From VYFG01 sp965248685 (GTDB lineage: Bacteria > Pseudomonadota > Gammaproteobacteria > Arenicellales > Poriferihabitantaceae), in assembly GCA_965248685.1 (NCBI GenBank), contig CBDFKC010000003.1:3006550-3070549 (forward strand): DNA of 64,000 nt, given 5' to 3'. The translations under genes were made by a program, and so were the position numbers. Position 1 is the stretch's first letter; each line of letters opens with the position of its first letter. Shown piece by piece: positions 33,590 through 41,342 of this stretch. Under the pieces are notes generated by a model. That model saw only the letters and a list, made by a program, of their open reading frames with translations, was not told the DNA's origin and ran no database searches.

Positions 33590-35096
33590 TAAAACACTAG
33601 AAAATGTCTCAGGAACTGGTAAGGCGGTCCTGTCCTCGGAGATCGCCAGCAGGCTCACGGATCCCCGGTTCTATGCCGCCATGCAGGTACTACCAAATCC
33701 AGATGCCATTTTGCGAAAAATGGGACGGGGCCAGGATATCTATGACGCCATCGAATATGATGCCCACGTCATGGGCGAACTACGTTCAATTCGCGCTGGT
33801 CTCTTGGCATGGGAATGGCGCATTCAACCTGGCGGCGAGGATCCCCGTGACCTCCAGACATTTGAACTCTGCCAGAAAATGTTCAAGGATCGTCCAGCGA
33901 AGGGATGCACCTGGTCTGACGTAATTTGGAATACCGCTCGGGCGGTGTTTCATGGTTTTGCTGTCCACGAGGTTGTCTGGAAACGTGACGGCAGTGTCCT
34001 GGTACCGAGTATGGTGGTGGACCGACCGCATCGACGCTTTCATTTCGATACTGATCAGCAGCTGCGACTAATTACCAAGACTAATCTCGATCCAGGCGAG
34101 GAGCTCGGTGAATACAAGTGGTTGCTGACTCGGCACATGATGCGCCACGACAATCCATATGGTGTTGCGGTTTTATCTTCCTGCTTTTGGCCGTATACCT
34201 TTAAGCACAATGGCTATCGATGGTTCTCAAAGTTTGTTGAGCGATATGGAATCCCATCGCCCATCGGTCGATATGCTCTTGGCACCCAGCAAAGTGAAAT
34301 TGATGGCATTGTCGACGCATTATCCAAGCTGCTGGAGGATCGGGTCGCGGTAGTACCTGAAGGGACATCCGTGGAGCTCCTGGAAACAAAGGTCGGCGCT
34401 GTGAGTATTCATCCTGAATACATCAATTTGTGTAATCGGGAATTGTCCAAAGCGCTAACCAGCCAGACCCTCTCAACTGAAATTCAAGAATCAGGCGCAC
34501 GCGCTGCATCCGAAACGCACCACGAGCGAGAGGAGTCTGGTCAGGAGTCTGACCGGGAGATGGTCGCGATATCAATGACCGAGCTTTGTAGCTGGGTGAC
34601 CGACTTGAATGTCCCAGGAGCGCAGCCGCCATTTTTTGAATTTTTCCAGGAGTCGGAAACTCGCAAGGAAACAGCGGAGACATTTGGTATCGTAACGAAA
34701 TATCTCGATGTATCTAAAACTGAGTTATACGATAGGCTACAGATCCAGCCGCCAGCAGAGGGTGACGAAGTTATCGGCCCATCCAATCCGGTAAGCACAC
34801 CGACTAACAATTCAAATGCTAAATTTAGTGCCTGTCCATCTTGTGGACAAACACATCAATTCGTCCGTAAGCAAGATGAAATAGACGAGTTAACCGGCAA
34901 TGCTACTGCAACCAGCGAAAAACTAATTTCTAGTATGGTCGAAGAGGTCCGAAAAGCCGTTGACGACAGTAGCAGTTTTTCTGAGTTGGAGGAAAAACTC
35001 GCAGCGCTGTTTCCAGATTTGGATGACAGTGAATTCGCTGAACAAATTGAGAAGGCGATGTTACTGGCTCAATTGAATGGACTAGATGACGGATAA
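33579..35096 (+). CDS. Portal protein (DUF935/Mu gp29-like)
   Basis: A 505-residue protein of the DUF935 portal group: IYDAIEYDAHVMGELRSIRAGLLAWEWRI near the N-terminus, FHGFAVHEVVWK, and GYRWFSKFVERYGIPSPIGRY in the middle. The C-terminal 130 residues include a CPSCGQTHQF half zinc ribbon and an acidic helical tail that is not part of the core. The portal forms the dodecameric channel for DNA entry. It overlaps the terminase gene by 11 bp. Confidence 0.9.
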   Translation: MATDKTLENVSGTGKAVLSSEIASRLTDPRFYAAMQVLPNPDAILRKMGRGQDIYDAIEYDAHVMGELRSIRAGLLAWEWRIQPGGEDPRDLQTFELCQKMFKDRPAKGCTWSDVIWNTARAVFHGFAVHEVVWKRDGSVLVPSMVVDRPHRRFHFDTDQQLRLITKTNLDPGEELGEYKWLLTRHMMRHDNPYGVAVLSSCFWPYTFKHNGYRWFSKFVERYGIPSPIGRYALGTQQSEIDGIVDALSKLLEDRVAVVPEGTSVELLETKVGAVSIHPEYINLCNRELSKALTSQTLSTEIQESGARAASETHHEREESGQESDREMVAISMTELCSWVTDLNVPGAQPPFFEFFQESETRKETAETFGIVTKYLDVSKTELYDRLQIQPPAEGDEVIGPSNPVSTPTNNSNAKFSACPSCGQTHQFVRKQDEIDELTGNATATSEKLISSMVEEVRKAVDDSSSFSELEEKLAALFPDLDDSEFAEQIEKAMLLAQLNGLDDG

Positions 35097-35305
35097 TGGC
35101 TCTCGTTGATCCCGCCTATACTGATTCAGAGAGTTTCGGGCCATACTGCGAGTGGTGCGGAACTGCGACCGAAGCGGAGAGCCCTGGTCATTGTATTGCG
35201 TGTGGACAACCATATTGCACGAAGCATCTTGATGAGAATGGAAATTGTCCTGGTTGCAATGGATTCTGTGATGGCGAAGTAGATTCCGACTGGGTCAGTT
35301 ATTAA
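35096..35305 (+). CDS. Small zinc-finger protein between portal and head gene
   Basis: A 69-residue acidic protein with four cysteine pairs: CEWC, CIAC, CTKH and CPGC, suggesting two interleaved zinc sites (RING- or ribbon-like). It overlaps the portal stop by one base and ends 6 bp before the F-like gene. Mu has no equivalent there. It could be a head-assembly factor or a host-interaction protein; the function is not known. Confidence 0.6.
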   Translation: MALVDPAYTDSESFGPYCEWCGTATEAESPGHCIACGQPYCTKHLDENGNCPGCNGFCDGEVDSDWVSY

Positions 35306-35311
35306 GCAGCT

Positions 35312-36478
35312 ATGGCCAACCCTCCCAAACCAGACATCGGTAAAGTTCCATTCACCGAAGCTTTTAGTGCATTCGAAAGACGGTTAAAAAATAAGGTCGG
35401 CACGAAATACTGGGACGATATGGTCGGCCATGCACACGCTCAGTCGTTCACGGTGGCTGGCGCGACAAAGGCAGAGCTGCTCAATGATTTTGGGAAATCG
35501 ATTGCCGATATTCAAAAAGCTGGCGGCACATTGAACGATTTCAGAAAGGAATTCGATACCATAGTCGCAAAACATGGTTGGTCGTATAACGGCGCGCGGG
35601 GCTGGCGCACGCGGGTGATTTTTGAAACAAACATGCGGACAAGTTATGCCGCAGGCAGATGGCAGCAAGTCGAGAAGCGTGCCTCTCGAGAGAAAAAAAA
35701 AGGTCGAGAACTATTCTTGATTTACGACACCGCCCGTGATGAGCGTGTCCGTGATGCCCACGATAACTGGCGAGATATTGTCCGCCCGGTAAACGACGAG
35801 TTCTGGATTACCCACTACCCACCCAATGGTTGGGGATGTCGGTGCATCGCGAGGACTGCATCGGAATCATATTTAAAGTCTAGGAAACTCGATTCCACTC
35901 CAGATAACTTGATGCCGGAAATCCAAACCGAAGACAGAATTAATACTCGGACAGGGGAGGTCTACAAAGATCAAATTCCAGGAATCGATACTGGGTGGAA
36001 TTACAATGTTGGCCAGCGATCACTATTTCCAGATCCGAATCGAATGGAGATCCCGGAGCTCGGACATGAAGTTGCCAAATTGTCGGTATCGAGTCCTAAC
36101 TTCAAGAAGCTGTTCAATGGTTCAACGTCTGGATCCGCGCCCGTTGGTTTCATGGAGTCGGCCTTGTCAGAGGCATTGAACGTTAATACTAAAAAGGTTG
36201 TTATTTCTGGTGAGACACTCAAGAAACAACGGACTCGGCATCCTGATTTGAGTATCGAGGAGTACCAGATTATTCCAGATATGATTGCGAACGGCCTGGT
36301 TGTCCAGGAGGCCGATCAAACGCTCGTGTTTTTTCGGTCTGGCGGCAAGTTGTACCGATCCGTGGTCAAACGGATCAAGGGTGGAAATGAACTTGTTATG
36401 ACAACTTTCCACAGATCTACCCAGCGTCAGTTGACAAAGGAAAGGCAGTCCGGGAAGGTAATAAGAGAGGAAAAATAG
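35312..36478 (+). CDS. Mu F-like minor head protein with C-terminal nuclease-like domain
   Basis: A 388-residue protein. Residues about 1-215 are the Mu F/gp30 minor head domain (VIFETNMRTSYAAGRWQQVE, LIYDTARDERVRDAH, FWITHYPPNGWGCRCIA). Residues about 285-388 form a second domain: TKKVVISGETLKKQRTRHPD, YQIIPDMIANGLVV, TLVFFRSGGKLYRSVVKRIK, LVMTTFHRST. This resembles the phage Barnase-EndoU-ColicinE5/D-RelE-like (PBECR) nucleases often fused to F-like proteins. Conserved His, Lys, Arg and Thr near the end could be catalytic. Such domains may be delivered with DNA. In Mu order this gene should be followed by the protease; here an insertion sequence follows. Confidence 0.8.
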   Translation: MANPPKPDIGKVPFTEAFSAFERRLKNKVGTKYWDDMVGHAHAQSFTVAGATKAELLNDFGKSIADIQKAGGTLNDFRKEFDTIVAKHGWSYNGARGWRTRVIFETNMRTSYAAGRWQQVEKRASREKKKGRELFLIYDTARDERVRDAHDNWRDIVRPVNDEFWITHYPPNGWGCRCIARTASESYLKSRKLDSTPDNLMPEIQTEDRINTRTGEVYKDQIPGIDTGWNYNVGQRSLFPDPNRMEIPELGHEVAKLSVSSPNFKKLFNGSTSGSAPVGFMESALSEALNVNTKKVVISGETLKKQRTRHPDLSIEEYQIIPDMIANGLVVQEADQTLVFFRSGGKLYRSVVKRIKGGNELVMTTFHRSTQRQLTKERQSGKVIREEK

Positions 36479-36692
36479 TGTGTATTTGCGTACAGTTGAT
36501 CTAACACCATCAAATTTAGGGTTCAACATTGTCTTACATTGGCTGTAGAATACTCAAGTACGAAACGCTATCGCGTAACCCAGTAGCAAGGTAGCTACCC
36601 GCCTCATCGTTATTGCATTAGCCAACAGGGCCTGTCCCGTGTTTATGTTGTAGTTCCAACACTTCAACAACCACACTAACGGAGACAGACCC

Positions 36693-37565
36693 ATGACCCA
36701 GTCTAACAAACCTATCAGCCCTTTACGTCAACGTATGATCGAAGATATGACCATGCGTAAACTCGGCGCGAAAACCCAAAAGGATTACATTCGCGTCGTT
36801 GCACAGTTTTCAAAGTATCTAAAGCGGCCTCTACCCACGACAACGGTCGAGGATTTACGCCAATATCTTCTTCACCTTAGCCATCAAGGTAAATCGCCTA
36901 GCTCGATTAATATGAGCGTTTCAGGACTCAAATTCTTCTTTGGCACCACCCTCGACCGGCCGGAATTAATCCGGAAGTTACGGCATCAACCACTGCCACA
37001 GAAAACACCGGAGATACTCAGTATCGAAGAAGTGACCCGCCTGATCCAATGTGCCGGTGATTTGCGCTATCAAGCCGCCTTCAGCGTCGCCTACGGGGCC
37101 GGGTTACGTGCCAGCGAAATCACCCATCTTAAAGTCACTGATGTCGACAGAGAGCGGATGGTTCTACGTGTCGAACAAGGCAAGGGCGGGCGTGACCGTA
37201 ATGCGATGCTGTCCCCCGAGTTACTCACGGTGTTAGATAAATGGATTCAGCAGGAACCACAACATCATCAGAAGTTGCCCGGCGGTTGGCTGTTTCCAGG
37301 ACTCAATCCGATCAACCCCCTGTCGGCCCGCCAGCTCAGTCGCGAGTTTCAGTGTGCGCGTAAAGCCGCACAAGTCAACAAAGCAGTGACGCTCCATTCT
37401 CTGCGTCATGCCTTTGCTACTCACCTGCTGGAACAACATGTCGATATCCGGTTTATTCAAGTGTTGTTAGGACATAATAAGCTCGAAAGTACGGCGCGTT
37501 ATAGCCATGTCGCCGCCAACCGATTACGGGAGATTAAAGGGCCGCTGGCCTATCTGAAGTTGTAA
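36693..37565 (+). CDS. Tyrosine recombinase of IS91-type element
   Basis: A 290-residue recombinase with a SAM-like N-terminal core-binding domain (about 15-100) and a complete catalytic set: Arg139 in GAGLRASE, Lys164 in QGKGGRDR, His235 and Arg238 in HSLRHAF, His261 in LLGHNKLE and nucleophile Tyr270 in TARYSHV. It reads through without damage. Such recombinases accompany IS91-family transposases and may help target choice or resolution. It ends 12 bp before the transposase start. It is unlikely to be the phage integrase, since the phage has MuA-type integration. Confidence 0.9.
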   Translation: MTQSNKPISPLRQRMIEDMTMRKLGAKTQKDYIRVVAQFSKYLKRPLPTTTVEDLRQYLLHLSHQGKSPSSINMSVSGLKFFFGTTLDRPELIRKLRHQPLPQKTPEILSIEEVTRLIQCAGDLRYQAAFSVAYGAGLRASEITHLKVTDVDRERMVLRVEQGKGGRDRNAMLSPELLTVLDKWIQQEPQHHQKLPGGWLFPGLNPINPLSARQLSREFQCARKAAQVNKAVTLHSLRHAFATHLLEQHVDIRFIQVLLGHNKLESTARYSHVAANRLREIKGPLAYLKL

Positions 37566-37576
37566 CCCCTAACGGT

Positions 37577-38770
37577 GTGATCCAGCCTCAGTGGGAGGTC
37601 GCGGATATCTTCCGCGACCAGGGCCCCGTATGGCGACAGGCTCATAGTGCGAGCCTCGGCCAACTCAAAGCGATGTCGGCCATTGAACAATGTCGTTCTG
37701 CTGGCCTCGGCGGACATGTGTTGCATTGTCGTGAATGCGAGGAGGTGCAGATTGCCTATAACTCTTGTCGAAACCGCCATTGCCCAAAGTGTCAAAGCAG
37801 CGCTGCCAAACGATGGCTTGAGGCGCGACAACAAGACCTGCTACCGGTCGACTACTATCATGTCGTGTTTACGCTACCGGCCTTGGTCGGTGACATTGCT
37901 TATTACAACCCTCAATTAGTCTATAACTTATTGTTCAAGGTCACGGCACAAACACTCCGTCTCATTGCGGCAGACCCTCAGCATCTGGGTGCCGACATTG
38001 GCGTCACGGCAGTATTGCATACCTGGGGCTCCGCCTTGACACACCACCCGCATTTACATTGCATTGTGCCCGGAGGTGGTCTCACCAAACAAGGGCAGTG
38101 GAAGCCCTGTAAACAAGGGTATTTCTTATGCGTCAAAGTTCTGTCTAAACTGTTTCGACGGTTGTTTCTGGAACAACTCACTGCTTTGCATCCACAGCTC
38201 AAGTTTTACGGCAGGCTGACCGATTTAGGGGATGAACAGGCATTCAAGAATTATCTTCGCCCTGTTCGGAAGACCAGCTGGTTTGTCTATGCCAAGAAAC
38301 CCTTCTCAGGACCGCGTGCGGTACTCCGGTATCTATCACGTTATACCCATCGAGTGGCGATCTCCAATAGTCGTATCAAACAGTATGATGGACAAACGGT
38401 GTCCTTTACATGGAAAGACTATCGGGCCAAGGACGTGGAGAGATTTAAGATGATGCGTCTTTCTACTGACGAGTTTATCCGACGTTTCCTGATGCATGTT
38501 CTACCGCCGCGCTTTCATCGAATTAGACACTTTGGTTTGTTTGCCAACCATCAGCGTAAGCAGAACTTGCACTGTGTTCGACAATTGCTGGGCGACACTA
38601 ACGCAGCAACGGAACAGGGTGAGCAGAACACGGATACCGCCCCATCGTCTGATCAACAGAAAACGGAGTACACATCGGCATTCATGTGCCGAACTTGTGG
38701 CACATCACTAATCGTGATTGAAACGTTAGAACGCCTGCATCGGCCCCACCCAAGAGGACCACCAAGTTGA
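37577..38770 (+). CDS. IS91-family HUH/Y2 transposase
   Basis: A 397-residue transposase starting with GTG. The N-terminal zinc domain contains HCRECEEVQIAYNSCRNRHCPKCQ. The HUH motif is His159-Leu-His161 in HHPHLHCIVPGGG. Two tyrosines, Tyr252 and Tyr256 in YLSRYTHR, have the four-residue spacing of the Y2 class. The protein initiates rolling-circle transposition. The C-terminal 60 residues are poorly conserved and carry a final CRTC pair. The gene is intact, so the element may be active. Confidence 0.9.
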   Translation: MIQPQWEVADIFRDQGPVWRQAHSASLGQLKAMSAIEQCRSAGLGGHVLHCRECEEVQIAYNSCRNRHCPKCQSSAAKRWLEARQQDLLPVDYYHVVFTLPALVGDIAYYNPQLVYNLLFKVTAQTLRLIAADPQHLGADIGVTAVLHTWGSALTHHPHLHCIVPGGGLTKQGQWKPCKQGYFLCVKVLSKLFRRLFLEQLTALHPQLKFYGRLTDLGDEQAFKNYLRPVRKTSWFVYAKKPFSGPRAVLRYLSRYTHRVAISNSRIKQYDGQTVSFTWKDYRAKDVERFKMMRLSTDEFIRRFLMHVLPPRFHRIRHFGLFANHQRKQNLHCVRQLLGDTNAATEQGEQNTDTAPSSDQQKTEYTSAFMCRTCGTSLIVIETLERLHRPHPRGPPS

Positions 38771-39042
38771 CATACTTGATTAGTCTAGGCGCTGAACTAT
38801 TATCGCTTCCTAGTGGAGGCGTGGAGACCTCATGGTCTGAGACAGATATCTCCCCTATCAGCCAATCAAAACCAACCAGAATAGATCAAAATAATTGTCA
38901 TTGTCTTGGATATCGGCGCAGACAATTAGAAAATCTGATTGTTACAAAAAATAAGAAAACGTTAAACACGACGAAACAGACCACCCAGTCTCCATACTTT
39001 CCCCATAGCACCTCTTCAAGCCCCGCGTTTCCCACATGAACG

Positions 39043-39115
39043 ATTATTAGCCACCTGCGCTCAGAATGCAGCGTAATAATCCTATGGGATAGTATCTGCG
39101 CAGATGGCTAACAAT
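39043..39115. repeat. 18-bp imperfect inverted repeat, probable IS right-end structure
   Basis: The arms at 39043-39060 and 39098-39115 are inverted copies with two mismatches, flanking 37 bp. The stretch from 38771 to this point has no convincing gene. It may be the terminal hairpin region of the IS91-type element, where HUH transposases recognise folded single strands, or the terminator of the neighbouring gene. Confidence 0.45.
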
Positions 39116-39195
39116 CCTTTACCATTAGAGTCAGTCGATAGTTTTTAAATTTACATATATTATTGAGCGGAACAGTTAGGGCGGGTTTAGGGAAG

Positions 39196-39555
39196 ATGAA
39201 CAAAGAAGAAATTGTAAATATACTGAACCTTGGCCATCCAGTCCCTGAAAACAAAAACCAATCTGCGCTAGAAATTGTTATTACTCAAAACAATGTTAGT
39301 TTGCATATTTCAGTGCCATATGGAGTGACGGAGGTGTATTACGAGGCGAGAGATCATAATGGAGCGCTTATTATCGAAGACTGGCATGATCATTACGGAG
39401 ACTCAGAAACAGAAGATTACATTGATACGCTCAAGCAAATTTCATCTGCTATGAAGTCTCCGTCATTTCGAATTAACAATAATAAAACTGTAGAGTTGCT
39501 TGGTGATGAAACCACTTATTTCTTTGGAGAGACTGGCGGTAAATATAGTGAATAG
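39196..39555 (+). CDS. Hypothetical small acidic protein
   Basis: The ATG at 39196, preceded by a GGGAAG ribosome site, gives 119 residues, MNKEEIVNILNLGHPVPENK and on. It is acidic and soluble, with a YEARDHNGALIIEDWHDHYG stretch in the middle. Size, acidity and isolation beside an insertion sequence are like immunity-type proteins, but no partner toxin is seen nearby and no family is recognised. The stretch between its end and the next gene (39556-39818) holds nothing recognisable. Confidence 0.5.
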   Translation: MNKEEIVNILNLGHPVPENKNQSALEIVITQNNVSLHISVPYGVTEVYYEARDHNGALIIEDWHDHYGDSETEDYIDTLKQISSAMKSPSFRINNNKTVELLGDETTYFFGETGGKYSE

Positions 39556-39818
39556 TAGTCATATCATCGAGTCCACTATCTGGCCGTTGTGGGCAAGGAA
39601 GCGACCGTTGGCCCAAATTTTCAATGTAGTGAAATTTCTCTAGCCGTTCACTCGGGGCTTTACTTTTCCATCGGTCGCAAACATACTCATCAGAGACAGT
39701 CATCAAAATTTTAAATCTAGCCAATATCGTGATTGTGTGTTCGGGTAAGACCCTTGTTAACGGTCATTCAAACTCTATTGAGAAAAACAAGACCTGATCA
39801 GCCGTAGATATAAAGTTT

Positions 39819-40382
39819 ATGCATAGAATAATTTGCATCGCGATGTTTCTGGCTATTAGTGGCTGTGCCTCTACTGATACTTCACAACAGAGTTATCCAG
39901 CAGAGCTAGTGGGTATTAAGCAAAGCCCTTACTATCCTTTAGAAGCGGCTGGTTTCTCTCGTGGAAAAATATTTATGTATGCGCCTGACATGGAAGATGT
40001 CTCTATCGGATATAACATGTTTAATTCTGAGAACCAGATAGCTTCAACGATTTATATTTATGAGTTTTCAGTTACTCTTAAAGAGTTATTTCTCGCCGAA
40101 AAGAGCAACATTATTAGCAAACACAGCGGAGCGGCACTTCTCAAAGAGAGTGAAATAAAAATAGCTAGACATGGTTCAGAATATAAGGCACTGGCAGCAG
40201 AATTTGAGTTTGACGCGGATTTTGATCACAGCCTACAGCCCGTGTTTTCACAACTTATTTTATGGACGTACAATGATAAGTTCATAAAACTGAGGAGCAC
40301 CTCGCCAATATCTCAAAGGAGTGAAACTATTGAAAAAAACATGGTGTTAATTAATGTTGTGAACTGGACTGAAACCCCATAG
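39819..40382 (+). CDS. Hypothetical lipoprotein
   Basis: A 187-residue protein with a lipoprotein signal (MHRIICIAMFLAISGC, Cys16 in ISGC). The mature part is a mixed alpha/beta domain with no catalytic motif: IYEFSVTLKELFLAEKSNI, then HGSEYKALAAEFEFDADFDH. It should be anchored to a cell-envelope membrane facing the periplasm. No operon partner is close, since the next gene begins 106 bp later. The role is unknown. Confidence 0.6.
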   Translation: MHRIICIAMFLAISGCASTDTSQQSYPAELVGIKQSPYYPLEAAGFSRGKIFMYAPDMEDVSIGYNMFNSENQIASTIYIYEFSVTLKELFLAEKSNIISKHSGAALLKESEIKIARHGSEYKALAAEFEFDADFDHSLQPVFSQLILWTYNDKFIKLRSTSPISQRSETIEKNMVLINVVNWTETP

Positions 40383-40488
40383 GGTAACAAGGTCAAATGA
40401 CAAAGCTGTCTTTACGCCTCGGTTATCGTCTCCTTCGCACCTCAAAATCTGCACTTGCTCTAGGGCGTTTGGCGCGAGGGTATATCCT

Positions 40489-40833
40489 TTGAAACCGTTG
40501 AGCACAAAATATTATTTAGTTGGTATTGGAGCTATATGGATTTTGATGGTTTTAATGCTCCTGTATGTTCCGGGAACTAATAAGGCTTTCAGTTTTGCGG
40601 CAAATATATTATCTACAATCCTATTTCTTTTGGTTTGGCCCATCATCTGGGGTTGGCATGGAATATTTGTGGAAAGAGATTATGTTGTTGTAGGATATAT
40701 AACTCTCCCTATTTTGTTGTTCGTTTTGGCTATTTATCTAAACCAAAAGTGGTTAAAGATTGGATTTGGGATAGTTTCGATTCTATGTTGGATATTCGTA
40801 GGAATAATAATTGGCCCAGGTCCTCCGTCTTGA
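40489..40833 (+). CDS. Hypothetical small membrane protein
   Basis: A 114-residue protein starting at TTG, with about four hydrophobic segments (YLVGIGAIWILMVLMLLYV, ILSTILFLLVWPIIWGWHGI, VVVGYITLPILLFVLAIYL, IGFGIVSILCWIFVGIIIG). No family is recognised. The start is uncertain because no strong ribosome site precedes it. Base composition is AT-rich compared with the flanking core genes. Confidence 0.5.
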   Translation: MKPLSTKYYLVGIGAIWILMVLMLLYVPGTNKAFSFAANILSTILFLLVWPIIWGWHGIFVERDYVVVGYITLPILLFVLAIYLNQKWLKIGFGIVSILCWIFVGIIIGPGPPS

Positions 40834-40967
40834 TATCAGAATACAAAAAGTCAACATGGCTCAAATGTCTGCTCTTCCTTGTACCTTGGCTACAATTAAA
40901 TCTAGAAATATCAACTGGTGGAAATCATAGACTGTCCCTTCAGGGCAAAGAGCCGTCATACATATGC

Positions 40968-41003
40968 CCGATCAGATTGAGCTTTAACGTTCAATCTGAT
41001 CGG
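40968..41003. terminator. Strong hairpin, possible terminator
   Basis: A perfect 13-bp stem (arms 40968-40980 and 40991-41003) with a 10-base loop, followed by a modest T-rich stretch (ATTTTTAC, 16 bases later). It lies downstream of the small membrane protein gene. The T run is not ideal, so it may instead be part of a mobile-element end. Confidence 0.45.
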
Positions 41004-41029
41004 ATTTGGATTTTTACAAATAATGCGGG

Positions 41030-41052
41030 GTGGGGTCTGAAATGAACCCCAC
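41030..41052. repeat. Perfect 7-bp stem hairpin
   Basis: GTGGGGT at 41030-41036 and ACCCCAC at 41046-41052 form a perfect stem around 9 bases. The flanking 40834-41330 interval has no convincing gene. The structure looks like the end of a decayed insertion sequence, but the family cannot be named. Confidence 0.4.
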
Positions 41053-41232
41053 AAAGCGCTCCGTTGCTACAAGCGTGCTACGACCTCCAGAATATTACTC
41101 TATCACCCTTCTTTGCATTATTCCGAGAATGGATGACGCGCTCCAAACCATGACTTTCTTTGACTTATTCAGCGACAAATGGACCTTATTTCAGCGTAAT
41201 ATAATTGCCTTTTTTGTAGTTTATTACTGAGT

Positions 41233-41342
41233 TTTGTCTAAAAATGATCGCAAATAGCGATATCCCCTAGATTTCTGTTAATCCCTTGTAAATAGGGCAT
41301 TTCAGCGTTTTTTTTGTTCTTTTAGTTTGTCTAAAAATGATC
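41233..41342. repeat. 17-bp direct repeat next to the sirtuin gene end
   Basis: TTTGTCTAAAAATGATC occurs at 41233-41249 and again at 41326-41342, same orientation, 93 bp apart. The second copy overlaps the stop codon and last codons of the sirtuin gene. Spaced direct repeats of this kind occur at the ends of some insertion sequences (the IS21 type, for example), so a decayed element may have rewritten the end of that gene. Confidence 0.5.

Larger units (their letters stand above)
1..36480. mobile_element. Mu-like transposable prophage, left end beyond window
   Basis: A nearly complete set of transposable-phage functions is present: repressor, ner, DDE transposase A, ATPase B, gam, gemA, mor-like activator, lysis genes, terminase, DUF935 portal, Mu F-like protein, protease/scaffold, capsid, tail completion, tube, tape measure and fibres. 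The absence of a sheath gene and the presence of a lambda-type frameshifted chaperone pair point to a siphovirus-like tail. Structural genes run leftward from 16.0 kb, and early, lysis and packaging genes run rightward from 18.4 kb. The right limit is set by the end of the F-like gene and the start of an IS91-type element. The MuA-type terminal sites were not located. Confidence 0.9.
36693..38770 (+). mobile_element. IS91-type element with tyrosine recombinase
   Basis: A two-gene unit of tyrosine recombinase and HUH/Y2 transposase, a pair recurrent in IS91-type elements. The exact ends were not determined. The left end should lie between 36.48 and 36.69 kb and the right end between 38.77 and 39.12 kb, where an 18-bp imperfect inverted repeat is seen. 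No short target duplication is expected for this family. Confidence 0.75.

Noticed and set aside
36693..37565. Tyrosine recombinase as the integrase of the tRNA-Arg islands
   Set aside because: It is tightly paired with the IS91-type transposase, lies outside the tRNA-fragment span, and is of the short type found with such elements.
38767..39039. 90-codon open frame after the IS91-type transposase
   Set aside because: It starts inside the transposase stop region, has low-complexity Ser/Thr/Gln/Pro-rich content, no ribosome site and no family resemblance; it is more likely the element's non-coding end.
38960..40490. Integron-type attC sites around the small genes right of the IS91-type element
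   Set aside because: I looked for paired core sites (GTTRRRY and RYYYAAC) with an imperfect hairpin between small genes and found none convincing; no integron integrase is present either.
41030..41230. 66-codon open frame
   Set aside because: Its start lies inside a perfect hairpin and it is in an AT-rich non-coding interval with likely mobile-element debris; no domain and no good ribosome site.
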